DNA of 64,000 nt, taken from contig JAABTX010000001.1 in assembly GCA_011389655.1 (NCBI GenBank), forward strand, positions 21,958 to 85,957, read 5' to 3'. The stretch's first letter is position 1, and each line of letters starts with the position of its first letter. The DNA comes from Thioalkalivibrio sp. (GTDB lineage: Bacteria; Pseudomonadota; Gammaproteobacteria; Ectothiorhodospirales; Ectothiorhodospiraceae). Position numbers and translations under genes: made by a program. The notes under the pieces were generated by a model that saw only the letters and a program-made list of their open reading frames with translations, did no database searches and was not told the origin of the DNA. Shown piece after piece: positions 53,073-62,223 of this stretch.

Positions 53073-54626
53073 GTGAAGAGGACGCTGTATCTGCTCGTGT
53101 TTTACCTCGGCCTGGCGGCCGCACCCCTGCCTGGGGCGGCGCCGGTGCCGGGCGTTCCCGACGTTCCCGACGTTGGTTCTCCTGCGAACTCCGGATTGCC
53201 GGAACCCCGCACGGAGGGGCTGCCGCCCCCGGGGCAAGTCGCGTTGCCGAAGGCGGCCGCCGCATCGGACGAGGCCCCCAGGCATGCCCGCCTGGGTGTG
53301 CAGAAACTCGCCTACCAGAGCCTGATCCACCGGGACCGGGATCGCCCCGGGGCGGTCGCGGAGTGGCGGCCCGCGCAAGGGACGGATGTGCGCGGGTTTG
53401 TCTTTCACCCGAAGATGCATGAGATCTCGGGGAACGCAGTGCAGGAGTCCGACCTGGAGCACCAGCTGCTCGGCGTCGTGGCCGCGCACGCGGTCCCTGT
53501 TGGAGGCAGCGGCAAGTTGAAACTGACCGGTGGCTGGGTCGCCGGTAACGAGGTGGCGGAGCGGTCGGATACCGGTGCGGAGGCGTTGAGCAGGAGCGCC
53601 TGGTCACTCGGTGCGGATGCCAGCCTGCTGGATACCCGGCTTCGGGTCTCGATCGAGCGGGCGGGTTCGGAACGGATCGAGGGCAGGGCGGGGTCCATGG
53701 TGGACCGGCGGGCGGCCGCCCGCCGGTTCGGGGCCGAGTGGAGGCCGAGTGCGTCCGGGGGGACGCAGTGGCATGCCGGCGCCGAATACAGCTGGGTGGG
53801 ACCGGAGTTCGACAGCGCTGCGAATACTGACGTCAAGACCGACCGGGAACGCCTGCTGGCCGAGGGGGGGCTCGAGATCGACGAGTGGCAGATTCACCTT
53901 TCAGCGAGCCGCGAACGTGATGATGTAATCGGTGATCGATCCGGGGCCGCGGAGCAGAAGGAGCGCTACCGGCTCAGGACCACATGGACGCCGCCGGAGA
54001 TCGGCTCCGGCTGGTGGCGGGGCCGCCCCCGCGTCCGCATGCACGCCGAGTCCGGCCGGAATGAACGGCTGCGGGTGGCAGAGAGCGGGTTGGCCGCGGC
54101 GGCCTACCGGCGCCTGCAACTGGAGTCCGATTTCAGTACGGACGCCGGCCGCTGGGGCGTGAGGGCCAGCCGGGGCCAGACACCGGGAGCGATCGACGCC
54201 GGGCGAGAGGCGGGGCTCGATACCGCACAGCTCGAGCTGTATCGGGACCAGCGTGGCCTCCGGGCCTTCCCGGTGAGGGCGCAGCTCGAGTGGCGTCAGC
54301 GCACGGACCGGTGGACAGGCACGACACAGGAGCGCTGGGAGGCGAGACTCGGTTCACGCACGCTGGTGCTGCACGATCGCGTTGATGCGGACTTCGACCT
54401 GCGGTATCGGCACCAGGGTCGTTCCGGTGCCGGGGTCGGGGAGACCGACCTGCAGCTCGGAGGCCGCATCGCCTGGATCCTGGACCACCCGACCGCGAAC
54501 CGCGGTGGGCTCGCCCTTACCCTCGATGCGGAGTTCGCTGACCGAAGCGCAGTCTCGGGAAGCGAAGACGACGACTACCGCGTGTTGCTCACGCTCTCCG
54601 GGAATAATCCGCTCGCCGACTGGTGA
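53073..54626 (+). CDS. exported protein, probable outer-membrane beta-barrel, unknown family
   Basis: 517 residues. The signal peptide MKRTLYLLVFYLGLAAAPLP is followed by a Pro-rich linker (residues 25-70). From about 110 onward amphipathic strands alternate (WSLGADASLLDTRLRVSIERAG, EWQIHLSASRERDD, RYRLRTTWTPPE, RWGVRASRGQ, ALTLDAEFAD) and the chain ends in aromatic Trp after DYRVLLTLSG. The pattern suits a barrel of a dozen or more strands. No family was recognised. GTG start, with AGGGTG adjacent. It stands alone, divergent from the metal operon. Confidence 0.65.
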   Translation: MKRTLYLLVFYLGLAAAPLPGAAPVPGVPDVPDVGSPANSGLPEPRTEGLPPPGQVALPKAAAASDEAPRHARLGVQKLAYQSLIHRDRDRPGAVAEWRPAQGTDVRGFVFHPKMHEISGNAVQESDLEHQLLGVVAAHAVPVGGSGKLKLTGGWVAGNEVAERSDTGAEALSRSAWSLGADASLLDTRLRVSIERAGSERIEGRAGSMVDRRAAARRFGAEWRPSASGGTQWHAGAEYSWVGPEFDSAANTDVKTDRERLLAEGGLEIDEWQIHLSASRERDDVIGDRSGAAEQKERYRLRTTWTPPEIGSGWWRGRPRVRMHAESGRNERLRVAESGLAAAAYRRLQLESDFSTDAGRWGVRASRGQTPGAIDAGREAGLDTAQLELYRDQRGLRAFPVRAQLEWRQRTDRWTGTTQERWEARLGSRTLVLHDRVDADFDLRYRHQGRSGAGVGETDLQLGGRIAWILDHPTANRGGLALTLDAEFADRSAVSGSEDDDYRVLLTLSGNNPLADW

Positions 54627-54804
54627 CCGGGCGCTGGGTCGCTGTTGCTGGAGGAGGGCAGATCTCTGGGGATCTTGCCCGGCGCTGGAATCGCCGAGCG
54701 GGCGCGTTTCCTGCACGGGGCAGGGTGGGCGTGCAGGAGCGTGCCTTGCACGCGAATCGGCGTCGGGTTTAACCCCGGGTCCTTGCCGCGCTTGCGGCGC
54801 ATTC

Positions 54805-54826
54805 GCGAGCAGGCTCGCTCCTACAG
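54805..54826. repeat. REP-like hairpin
   Basis: GCGAGC AG GCTCGC followed by TCCTACAG, another common gammaproteobacterial REP core, lies between two convergent genes and may act in transcript ending. The rest of 54627-54835 shows nothing else. Confidence 0.55.
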
Positions 54827-54835
54827 GGGGCGGGA

Positions 54836-55315
54836 TTATTCTCCGTCGCGAACCAGTCGAACCTCGAAGCGCTGGCGCTTGTGGCGCCAGTTGCTGAAGC
54901 CGTTGGCGAAGTGGACCGTCCAGGCGTAGAAGGCGTCGTAGGCGGCCTCCGAGCTCGACCAGAAGTTGGACGGAGGGGTATTGGGGAAGGCCTCCGGATC
55001 GATCGCGGGATTGAAGACCCGGAACTCGACCAGCGTCTGCAGCTCCTCCACGGTGGGCAGGCGCCATTCGCCATTCTCCGGAAGGTCAGCGTCCAGCGCA
55101 TTGGCCTGGTCCCAGGTAAAGCGGTTCGCCCGTCCGGCGCAGTGGCCATCCACCAGCGTCTGGCCGACGCTGCAGCGCTCCCAGTACAGACCCGTCTGCG
55201 AATCGAACACCACGGCGCCATCTTCCTCGATCTGGTAGCGCGAATCCGCCGGTTCCGCGGACACGGTCGTGTGGCCCGCCAGCATCAGTACGACACCCGC
55301 GATCAGAACCTTCAT
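54836..55315 (-). CDS. exported DUF1566 (Lcl-type) domain protein
   Basis: 159 residues with a signal peptide (MKVLIAGVVLMLAGHTTVSA). The domain runs VVFDSQTGLYWERCSVGQ...FTWDQANALDADLPENGEWRLPTVEELQTLVEFR...NFWSSSEAAYDAFYAWTVHFANG...VRLVRDGE, matching DUF1566, a C-type-lectin-like fold. The role is probably extracytoplasmic binding. GGAGAGGAGG lies before ATG 55315. Confidence 0.85.
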   Translation of the reverse strand: MKVLIAGVVLMLAGHTTVSAEPADSRYQIEEDGAVVFDSQTGLYWERCSVGQTLVDGHCAGRANRFTWDQANALDADLPENGEWRLPTVEELQTLVEFRVFNPAIDPEAFPNTPPSNFWSSSEAAYDAFYAWTVHFANGFSNWRHKRQRFEVRLVRDGE

Positions 55316-55507
55316 TACTGCCTCCTCTCCTGTTGTGATGAATGCCGACTGATCAGATCCGAACGGCAGACGGTCCTGCCCGCACCCAGGGAACCGTGCG
55401 GCGCAGAACAGATGATGAGCATAGCAAAAGCGGCTCTCGGTCGTGGCCAGCCAGTGCGCGATGCGGAAGGCCGGGTGGCTCCGGCGCGTCCCTCCTGGCA
55501 CGACAGC

Positions 55508-55574
55508 GTAGGACCGGCTTCCAGCCGCGATGCCCTTGGGGTGCGCGGGGATCGCGGCTGGAAGCCGCTCCTAC
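55508..55574. repeat. inverted REP pair (BIME)
   Basis: Two 24-bp units in inverted orientation (55508-55531 and 55551-55574) share the core CGGCTTCCAGCCGCGAT with the type A units at 20399-20640. They lie in the 309-nt gap between the DUF1566 gene start and the cbbR stop, which otherwise holds only the DUF1566 gene promoter region and ribosome site. Confidence 0.85.
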
Positions 55575-55624
55575 GGTGTTGTGATTGCGCGGGTGTTCGC
55601 CAATGGTGGCGCAGCAGTGGGCCG

Positions 55625-56638
55625 CTAGTTCGTCAGGGAATGCTGGAAATCCTGCAGCATCTGATCGATCTGTGTGCGAATGCGTGCCTCATCCTTGATG
55701 GCGAAGTCGAGGAAGGTCTGGGCCACCGTGGACAGGACCTTGCGTCGTGGATGCACGATGTTCCACTGACGCACGATGGGAAACTGCGCGACGTCGAGAA
55801 GGCCAATGGGACCGCAGGTCCCTTCGGAACTGAGGGTGTGCAGTGACAGGACCGCGATGCCGAGGCCCCCGATCACCGCCTGCTTGATGGCCTCGTTGCT
55901 GCCGAGCTCCATGCGGATCTTCGGCTCGATGCCGTGGCGGTCGAAGAGCTTCCGTGTCGCCTCCCGGATACCGGATCCGGGTTCGCGCATCAGGAAATAC
56001 TCGCGGGCCAGCCGCTGAAGCGGTATGTTGCGGCGTCCGATCAGCGGGTGATCGCGCCGGGCCATGACTACGAGCGGATTCGGCGCGAAGGGATAGACGG
56101 CAACGTCGGTTAATTGATCAGGAACGTGACCGATTATGTAGAGATCGTCGTCGTTATTCGCAAGTCGCGCCAGCACTCGGTCATAATTGCTCACCTCCAG
56201 CGAAAGCTCGACCTCGGGATACCGGCGGGCGAACTGCCCCAGGATGCTCGGTGCCAGGTACTGCGCGGTGGTGATGGCGGCCAGGCGCAGGCGGCCGCGC
56301 TTCAGGCCGTGCAACTCGGCAAGCTTCATCTCGAGATTGCTGAGGGACCCCAGGATCTCCCGGCAGGCCTCGTACAGCACGTGACCGACCTCGGTGGGAT
56401 AGACCTTGCGGCCGACATGCTCGAACAGCGGCATGCCAAGTGCATCGGAGAGCTTCTTGATCTGGATCGAGACCGTGGGCTGGGTCAGGAACAGCTCCTC
56501 GGCGGCCTGCGTGAAACTGCCCAGTCTCACGATCGCCTCGAATACCTGCAGCTGGCGCAGCGTTGCGTGGCGGATCAGGTGGCCCGGCAGTTCCGACTTC
56601 AGCATCACCTGGCGCCCGGTCGCCTCGCGGGCACTCAT
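55625..56638 (-). CDS. cbbR: LysR-type regulator CbbR/CmpR
   Basis: 337 residues. The N-terminal winged helix (HATLRQLQVFEAIVRLGSFTQAAEELFLTQPTVSIQIKKLSDALGMPLFEHVGRKVYPTEVG) and the effector domain (LAAITTAQYLAPSILGQFARRYPEVELSLEVSN; MREPGSGIREATRKLF; GGLGIAVLSLHTL) match CbbR-type activators of CO2-fixation genes. It follows the PII-like and sbtA genes on the same strand, rather than the usual divergent arrangement, so it may be autoregulated as part of the carbon-uptake unit. ATG 56638 was chosen; later ATGs (for example at codon 12) are possible. Confidence 0.9.
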   Translation of the reverse strand: MSAREATGRQVMLKSELPGHLIRHATLRQLQVFEAIVRLGSFTQAAEELFLTQPTVSIQIKKLSDALGMPLFEHVGRKVYPTEVGHVLYEACREILGSLSNLEMKLAELHGLKRGRLRLAAITTAQYLAPSILGQFARRYPEVELSLEVSNYDRVLARLANNDDDLYIIGHVPDQLTDVAVYPFAPNPLVVMARRDHPLIGRRNIPLQRLAREYFLMREPGSGIREATRKLFDRHGIEPKIRMELGSNEAIKQAVIGGLGIAVLSLHTLSSEGTCGPIGLLDVAQFPIVRQWNIVHPRRKVLSTVAQTFLDFAIKDEARIRTQIDQMLQDFQHSLTN

Positions 56639-56699
56639 GCGGTCTCCGGTGCCGGGGGCAGGCGCGGATCCGGGCTGGCCGGAGCCGGCCGATTCGCGC

Positions 56700-56990
56700 T
56701 CAATTCTGCAGCTCGATCGAGGTGGTGTACATCAGCAGGCCATAGTTGTGCTCGTAGACCTCCTTCAGACGTGCGACGATGCGTTCGCACAACTGGGCGC
56801 TTCCTACCACCTCGATGCGGATGTTGCCGCCCTGAGTCCAGCGTCCGGCGCGGGTACCGTGCGTTCCACGGCCGCGACCGTCGATGATTGTATAGCCGTG
56901 CGCCCCCAGTCCGGTGATCTCGTCGATCAGGATGTCTTCCAGGACTGCCTCGGTGACGATCACCAGGAGAGTCATTGGCTTCGCGGTCAT
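56700..56990 (-). CDS. PII-like protein (SbtB type)
   Basis: 96 residues. MTLLVIVTEAVLEDILIDEITGLGAHGYTIIDGRGRGTHG, a T-loop region, then GGNIRIEVVGSAQLCERIVARLKEVYEHNYGLLMYTTSIELQN follow the PII ferredoxin-like fold. It lies 5 nt after sbtA, the position of SbtB, which binds adenine nucleotides and inhibits SbtA. It lacks the C-terminal CGPxGC redox loop of many cyanobacterial SbtB proteins and ends right after the last strand. Confidence 0.87.
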   Translation of the reverse strand: MTAKPMTLLVIVTEAVLEDILIDEITGLGAHGYTIIDGRGRGTHGTRAGRWTQGGNIRIEVVGSAQLCERIVARLKEVYEHNYGLLMYTTSIELQN

Positions 56991-56995
56991 GATTG

Positions 56996-57940
56996 TCAGG
57001 CTCCCATTGAATGGATGAACTTCGACATCCAGAAATAGATCGGGATGCCCACGAAGATGTTGAACGGGAACGTTACGCCCAGTGACGCGCCGATGGAAAG
57101 GGCCGGGTTGGCCTGTGGCACTGCAATGCGCATCGCCGCGGGAGCCGCGATGTAGGAGGCGCTTGCGTAGAGGGTCGCCAGCAGCATCGTGCCCCCCACG
57201 GACAGACCCAGCGCCCAGCCGAGGATCGTGCCCGCCACCGCCGAAAGCAGCGGCACGATGATGGCGAAGCTGGTCAGAAACAGGCCATAGTCGCGCAGCC
57301 CGGCAATCCGCGACGCAGCCACCAGGCCCATCTCGAGCAGGAACAGGGCGAGGATGCCCTTGAAGAGGTCGAAGAACAGGATGTCCAGCGGCTTGATGCC
57401 CTCCGCGCCGGCAACGAAGCCGATCACCAGGCCACCGGCGAGCAACAGGATGCTCTTGCCGAAGAAGACCTCGTGAAACAGCTTGCCCCAGCGGACCGTA
57501 CCGGCCCCGTAGCGCGCCAGCATCACCCCGATGACCAGCGCGGGCATCTCGAGCAGGACCAGGAAGACGATCATGAAGCCCTCGAAGTCGACCTCTTCCT
57601 GCGCGAGAAGGGACACACCCACCGAGAAGGTGACAACGCTCACCGATCCGTAATGTGCGGCAATGGACGCGGAGTCGGCGCGGGTCATCCGCCCGAGGTA
57701 ACGCAGCACCGGGAAGGACACCAGCGGGATCAGGGAGCCCAGAAGGAGGATCGCGAGCGATGGCACGATCAGTTCGACGAGCGGGAACTCCGCCAGCTTC
57801 ACGCCCCCCTGCAGCCCGATCGCGAGCAGCAGGAAGATCGACAGCGCGTCGTAGATGGACCCCGGAATCTTCAGGTCCGAGCGTACGAGGCCCGCAAAGA
57901 TCCCAAGCAGGAAAAACAGTACCACGGGTTCGAACTGCAT
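56996..57940 (-). CDS. sbtA: sodium-dependent bicarbonate transporter SbtA
   Basis: A 314-residue inner-membrane protein with about ten helices in two inverted halves. IPGSIYDALSIFLLLAIGLQGGVKL, SIAAHYGSVSVVTFSVGVSLL and ATLYASASYIAAPAAMRIAVPQANPALSIGASLGVTFPFNIFVGIPIYF are characteristic. It imports bicarbonate with sodium for the carboxysome. AGAGGAAAT precedes the ATG. It lies 93 nt after the protease gene, so it may have its own promoter. Confidence 0.93.
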   Translation of the reverse strand: MQFEPVVLFFLLGIFAGLVRSDLKIPGSIYDALSIFLLLAIGLQGGVKLAEFPLVELIVPSLAILLLGSLIPLVSFPVLRYLGRMTRADSASIAAHYGSVSVVTFSVGVSLLAQEEVDFEGFMIVFLVLLEMPALVIGVMLARYGAGTVRWGKLFHEVFFGKSILLLAGGLVIGFVAGAEGIKPLDILFFDLFKGILALFLLEMGLVAASRIAGLRDYGLFLTSFAIIVPLLSAVAGTILGWALGLSVGGTMLLATLYASASYIAAPAAMRIAVPQANPALSIGASLGVTFPFNIFVGIPIYFWMSKFIHSMGA

Positions 57941-57971
57941 GGCGGATTTCCTCTACAGGTGGATCGTTACC

Positions 57972-57981
57972 AAGGATCCTT
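57972..57981. promoter_or_regulatory. small palindrome upstream of sbtA
   Basis: AAGGATCCTT is a perfect 10-bp palindrome in the 93-nt gap before sbtA. It is a possible operator (CbbR is the obvious candidate regulator), but it does not show a clear T-N11-A LysR site. Confidence 0.25.
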
Positions 57982-58033
57982 CAAATGACATCCGCGCCGG
58001 AGTGTGTCGCGGCTCGCGATCCTGGCGACGGCA

Positions 58034-58858
58034 TCATTCGGCCCAGCGGCGCAGGTAGGCCTCGATGGCGTCGATCACGGCCTGCGCCTTGATCACCAGT
58101 CCGAGGTCGATCATCTCCGAGCCGATGAAGGTGCCGCCGTGATTGGCAGGAACCGGAGCGGGTACGAGCTGATTCTCCTCCTCGCGGAAGAAGACCGCCG
58201 CGATCACGCCAGCGAAGATGAACTTGCGTCCGACGCTCTGGATACGCCGGGTCAGGTCCGGCTGATAGACGAATACCGGGCTGCCGCTGGATCCGGGATA
58301 GACCGCGGCGTCGATCAGGAACTCGGGCCGGCCCTCGAAGTCCAGTGCCATCGGGGTGGCCGTGGTGCCGCGGCGCATGATGGGCATCAGGTTCACCTGG
58401 TCCCAGACGCCGCTGGGATAACCGACGAACAGGATCTCCTCCAGGGCATCGAGGGCGTGCAGCGCGTTGGCGTCAGGGGCCAGCCGACTGTCGATCCCGT
58501 GGTAGTAGAGTTCGACGCCCTGGTCGCGTGCCGCCTGCTCCAGCGGGCGTATCGGGATGATTGCCAGATCGACGTCGGGGTCCGGGTGCGGGAACCACGC
58601 ATGCGGAAAGTCCTCGATGTTGATCTGGAAGCGCTGGCCCAGCGCGGGCCTGCCCTGACGCTTCTGGGTAAACACGAGGCCACCGCTGCGCACGTTCTCG
58701 ATCAGGTGCCGGTTGGTCACGATGAAGTTGTGGGTCCCGCGCTTGTGCGCGTGGCTGACCACGAAGGCGGTCCCGGAACCCTCGCTTTCGTCCTCGAGCA
58801 CCGTGTCGACCCGGATGGTGTTGAACAGCAGCTTCTTGCTGATGGAGTTGGTATCCAT
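58034..58858 (-). CDS. trypsin-like serine protease in the carboxysome locus
   Basis: 274 residues, with no signal peptide, so cytosolic. The chymotrypsin-fold triad is visible: His in IVTNRHLIENV, Asp in DPDVDLAIIPIRP and Ser in AAVYPGSSGSPVFVY. EILFVGYPSG and the C-terminal NHGGTFIGSEMIDLGLVIKAQAVIDAI are family-like. It lies 21 nt downstream of cbbO, so it is very likely co-transcribed with the Rubisco-activation genes. The target is unknown. ATG 58858 was chosen; TTG 58870 adds four residues and neither has a strong ribosome site. Confidence 0.82.
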   Translation of the reverse strand: MDTNSISKKLLFNTIRVDTVLEDESEGSGTAFVVSHAHKRGTHNFIVTNRHLIENVRSGGLVFTQKRQGRPALGQRFQINIEDFPHAWFPHPDPDVDLAIIPIRPLEQAARDQGVELYYHGIDSRLAPDANALHALDALEEILFVGYPSGVWDQVNLMPIMRRGTTATPMALDFEGRPEFLIDAAVYPGSSGSPVFVYQPDLTRRIQSVGRKFIFAGVIAAVFFREEENQLVPAPVPANHGGTFIGSEMIDLGLVIKAQAVIDAIEAYLRRWAE

Positions 58859-58879
58859 GGCGCTAGACAAGGGAGGCCG

Positions 58880-61234
58880 TCAACGGGTCAGTCCGATGTA
58901 GAGCATCGGCAGCTTCTCGGGAAGCCGCTCGACGTGATCGAGCACGGTGAAGTGGCTCATCCCGAAGATCCGGGAGACGTACTGGTCCGCGAGCGGGTCC
59001 AGTGACAGGGCATAGGTGGTGATGCCGTTGCGTGACAGTTCCTCCACCGCGCGCTTGGTGTCCTGGCGCAGGTACTGCGGATCCCGGACGTCGTTGTCCG
59101 CCGGCTCGCCATCGGTGATGACGAAGATCATCTTCTTGTTCTTCGGCTGCTGGTGCAGGTACATGCCCGCGTGACGAAGCGCCGCTCCCATGCGTGTCGA
59201 GTACGCACCCTGCATTCCGGACAGCCGTGCCTTCACCGCATCGTTGTAGGGTTCGTCGAAGTCCTTGAAGCGGTAGTAGTGGACGTCGTGTCGCCCGTCC
59301 GAGCAGAATCCATGCAGGGCGAAGGGGTCGCCGATCCGGTCCAGCGCATCCGACAGCAGGACGGTGGCTGCACGGGTCAGATCGAGCACCGTGTAGTCCT
59401 GGCCGCGGACCTTGTCGTTTGCCGACTCGGACATGTCCAGCAGTACCAGTACCGCGAGGTCCCGCACGTTGCGCTTGTAGCGCATCATGATACGCGTGTC
59501 GGGCTGCTGTCCGGTGCGGATGTCCACCATCGCGCGGACTGCCGCGTTGATGTCGAGCTCGTCGCCGTCCTCCTGGCGTCGCAGCCGCTGCATGCCCTGG
59601 GGGATCATGGATTCGATGAGGAACTTGATCCGCGAGATCACCGGCTTGTGTTCCTCGGTGATCTCCTCGATGCGCTCGAGATCGCCGGGCTGGGGCCGGC
59701 GTTCGAGCACGGTCACCCAGCTCGGCCGCTCGAGCTGAATCTGGTAGTCCCATTCGTGGTAGTGGAACGGATCCGAGACCGGGGGCTTGCCCTCGAGTTC
59801 GTTGATGGTCACGCCTTCCTGATCGAGGTAGAACTCGGTCGGCAGGACCCAGACCTCCTGGGCATCGTCGCCGGCAAACTCGTAGTCGAGCGTGTTCACC
59901 ATCTCCATGACGCTGACCGTCTTGCGCACCTGCTTGGGCGCCCAAGTCGCATCCAGGGCGGTCTCGACGTCGTACTCCTCGGATTCCCAGACGGTCCGGT
60001 TGTCGTCCCGATAGATCGCGCGGAGCCCGTCGGTGCGGAAATTGAACTCCGGCAGTGGCAGCTTCGCAAGGCTGTGGGACAACTCCACCCCGATGTTCCA
60101 GCTGATCCGGTTGCTGGAGAGATCCTCTTCCGCCCGAAACAGGGCCACGCCCTGCTGTACCCATGGGTGCGGGTCGTCGGACTCGGGATCGAGCAGGGCC
60201 AGGGCCAGCCGGTTCAGCAGGTCCCCCACCGTCTGGGGATCGCCCCGTTCAAGGGGCGGGTGCAGCTTCAACCACGCCCCGCGCATTCCCGGAAACTGGC
60301 GGCAGGCCAGTTCCTCCACCCGCGCATCCTCGACCGCCTCGATGATCGCCATCTGCGTGTTGTCGAGCTGCTCCATTGACAGGGGGTTGCGAGTGAAGAC
60401 CAGGTGTGCGGCACAGTGGTTGGCGGCGGCACGGTAGATCTCGACGCCAGAGACCACTGCCTCGTCAGGCGTGTCGTCGCCGTAGGGGCGGTAGTCGTCG
60501 TAGGCATCGGCGATGTGGATCACGTAGTGCTCGATGTAGGGCTTCAGGCCCTCGCGGCTCTCGAAGTCGCCCGCGGTGGGCCGGAGAAAGAAATCCCGCC
60601 CCCACATCGCGCGCAGGTAGATGTTCAGCCGCCGCTGGATATCGACGAAGAGCGTGCCCTTGCGCTCGGTCTGCAATACCGAGTGGGAGTCCGGGCTCTC
60701 CAGCGAGAAGTAGCGGACCTGGCCCTCGAAGTCCGTCTTGTACGCCTGCGCTCCCCAGTTTACCCAGCGCCGCAGCCCGCCCAGCGTGAGCTGCGTCAGC
60801 AGCTGGTCGAGATTCTCCAGCATCGGCCGCAGGCCGCGCGGCGCCTGGCCCAGCATGACCTCCAGTACCTTCAGGTAGTTGCGGAAGAGCCCCGGATCCC
60901 CGAGGCGTTCGGCGGCGAGCGGTGAGGTCCCCACCACCAGCGTGAGGACCTGCCCGGAGGTCTTCGAGGCCATGCTGAGGAGGAAACTGACCAGGTCGGG
61001 GAGGTTGTCTTCGCCGATCGCCCGCGCCATTTCCGGCATCTCCTGGAGATAGGTGACCACGAGCTCCTTGCCGCGTCCCAGCTGATGCAGGGCGACGGCC
61101 CCCTTCAGGTAGTTGTCCAGCCCCCGCGAAGAAAAGACGCGCGCCGCCTCGTTCCAGGAGGCCCGCAGCACGTCCTGGGCATCGTGCGGAAGATCCTCCA
61201 GGATCTCCGCGTAGTCTTCGAGATGGATGGCCAT
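58880..61234 (-). CDS. cbbO: Rubisco activation protein CbbO (vWA domain)
   Basis: 784 residues. A long helical N-terminal part (MAIHLEDYAEILEDLPHDAQDVLRASWNEA...) is followed by the NorD/CbbO-type C-terminal von Willebrand A domain with the MIDAS sequence LDMSESAND (about residue 600) and FVITDGEPAD. CbbO bridges the CbbQ AAA+ ring to inhibited Rubisco through its vWA domain. It starts 39 nt after cbbQ ends, and length fits the family. Confidence 0.93.
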   Translation of the reverse strand: MAIHLEDYAEILEDLPHDAQDVLRASWNEAARVFSSRGLDNYLKGAVALHQLGRGKELVVTYLQEMPEMARAIGEDNLPDLVSFLLSMASKTSGQVLTLVVGTSPLAAERLGDPGLFRNYLKVLEVMLGQAPRGLRPMLENLDQLLTQLTLGGLRRWVNWGAQAYKTDFEGQVRYFSLESPDSHSVLQTERKGTLFVDIQRRLNIYLRAMWGRDFFLRPTAGDFESREGLKPYIEHYVIHIADAYDDYRPYGDDTPDEAVVSGVEIYRAAANHCAAHLVFTRNPLSMEQLDNTQMAIIEAVEDARVEELACRQFPGMRGAWLKLHPPLERGDPQTVGDLLNRLALALLDPESDDPHPWVQQGVALFRAEEDLSSNRISWNIGVELSHSLAKLPLPEFNFRTDGLRAIYRDDNRTVWESEEYDVETALDATWAPKQVRKTVSVMEMVNTLDYEFAGDDAQEVWVLPTEFYLDQEGVTINELEGKPPVSDPFHYHEWDYQIQLERPSWVTVLERRPQPGDLERIEEITEEHKPVISRIKFLIESMIPQGMQRLRRQEDGDELDINAAVRAMVDIRTGQQPDTRIMMRYKRNVRDLAVLVLLDMSESANDKVRGQDYTVLDLTRAATVLLSDALDRIGDPFALHGFCSDGRHDVHYYRFKDFDEPYNDAVKARLSGMQGAYSTRMGAALRHAGMYLHQQPKNKKMIFVITDGEPADNDVRDPQYLRQDTKRAVEELSRNGITTYALSLDPLADQYVSRIFGMSHFTVLDHVERLPEKLPMLYIGLTR

Positions 61235-61273
61235 GTCAGGGGGGACGCGGACCGCGGGCGGCCGATCGCGTCG

Positions 61274-62197
61274 TCAGAAGTAGGTGGTCACGGCCGAATC
61301 CAGCGCGTCGCGCATGTCCGGATCGTCCGTGATCGGCCGTACCAATGCGACCCGGCAGGCGGCCAGCGGCGATACGCCCTTCGCGATCAGGGAACCGGCA
61401 TAGATCAGCATGCGCGTGGACAGGCCCTCGTCCAGGCCGTGTCCCTTGAGATTGCGCGCGCGCTCGCCGATGTGCACCAGGTTCTTCGCCGTCTCGATGT
61501 CCACCCCGGTTTCGTGCGCCACGATCTCCGCCTCGACGTCGTGTTCCGGATAATTGAAGTCAAGGGCGCCGAAGCGCTGCTTGGTGGACTGCTTGAGGTC
61601 CTTCATCAGCGACTGGTAACCGGGGTTGTAGGAGATCACGATCTGGAAATCCGGATGGGCCTCGATCACCTCTCCCTTCTTCTCCAGCGGGAGCGCCCTG
61701 CGTGCATCGGTCAGCGGATGGATCACCACCGTGGTGTCCTGGCGCGCCTCGACGACCTCGTCGAGGTAGCAGATCGCGCCGTGGCGCGCGGCTACCGCGA
61801 GGGGCCCGTCCTGCCAGCGGGTGCCGCTGGCGTCGAGCAGGAATCGCCCGACCAGGTCGGAGGCGGTCATGTCCTCGTTGCAGGCCACCGTGATCAGGGG
61901 TTTGCCCAGCCGCCAGGCCATGTACTCGACGAAACGGGTCTTGCCGCAGCCGGTCGGTCCCTTGAGCATCATTGGCATGCGCACGGAATAGGCGGCCTCG
62001 TAGAGGTCCACCTCGTCCGTCACCTGACGGTAGTAGGGCTCCTCCCGCACCATGTAGGGGACGAGCAGATCGGCCGGTGGTGGCGTGTCGGCCGCCGGGC
62101 GGGCGGTGGCTGGGCGGGAGACCGCCGGCCGCGCGGCGCCCGGTGAGTAGGACTTGCGGCGGGGTGCGTAGGTTCGCGTGAAGGGGTCGCGGGACAT
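61274..62197 (-). CDS. cbbQ: Rubisco activation AAA+ ATPase CbbQ
   Basis: 307 residues of the MoxR/NorQ class. Walker A GPTGCGKT (80-87), Walker B AICYLDEV, sensor 1 VISYNPGYQ and the Arg-containing STRMLIYAG are present. With CbbO it remodels inhibitor-bound Rubisco using ATP. The first 45 residues ([20 protein letters not shown]...PPPAD) are a basic, Pro/Ala/Arg-rich extension longer than in plain CbbQ. ATG 62197 was chosen because AGGTGA is 5 nt upstream; GTG 62206 is the alternative. Confidence 0.93.
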   Translation of the reverse strand: MSRDPFTRTYAPRRKSYSPGAARPAVSRPATARPAADTPPPADLLVPYMVREEPYYRQVTDEVDLYEAAYSVRMPMMLKGPTGCGKTRFVEYMAWRLGKPLITVACNEDMTASDLVGRFLLDASGTRWQDGPLAVAARHGAICYLDEVVEARQDTTVVIHPLTDARRALPLEKKGEVIEAHPDFQIVISYNPGYQSLMKDLKQSTKQRFGALDFNYPEHDVEAEIVAHETGVDIETAKNLVHIGERARNLKGHGLDEGLSTRMLIYAGSLIAKGVSPLAACRVALVRPITDDPDMRDALDSAVTTYF

Positions 62198-62223
62198 GTT
62201 GGTCACCTGCTCCTCGGTTGCAT

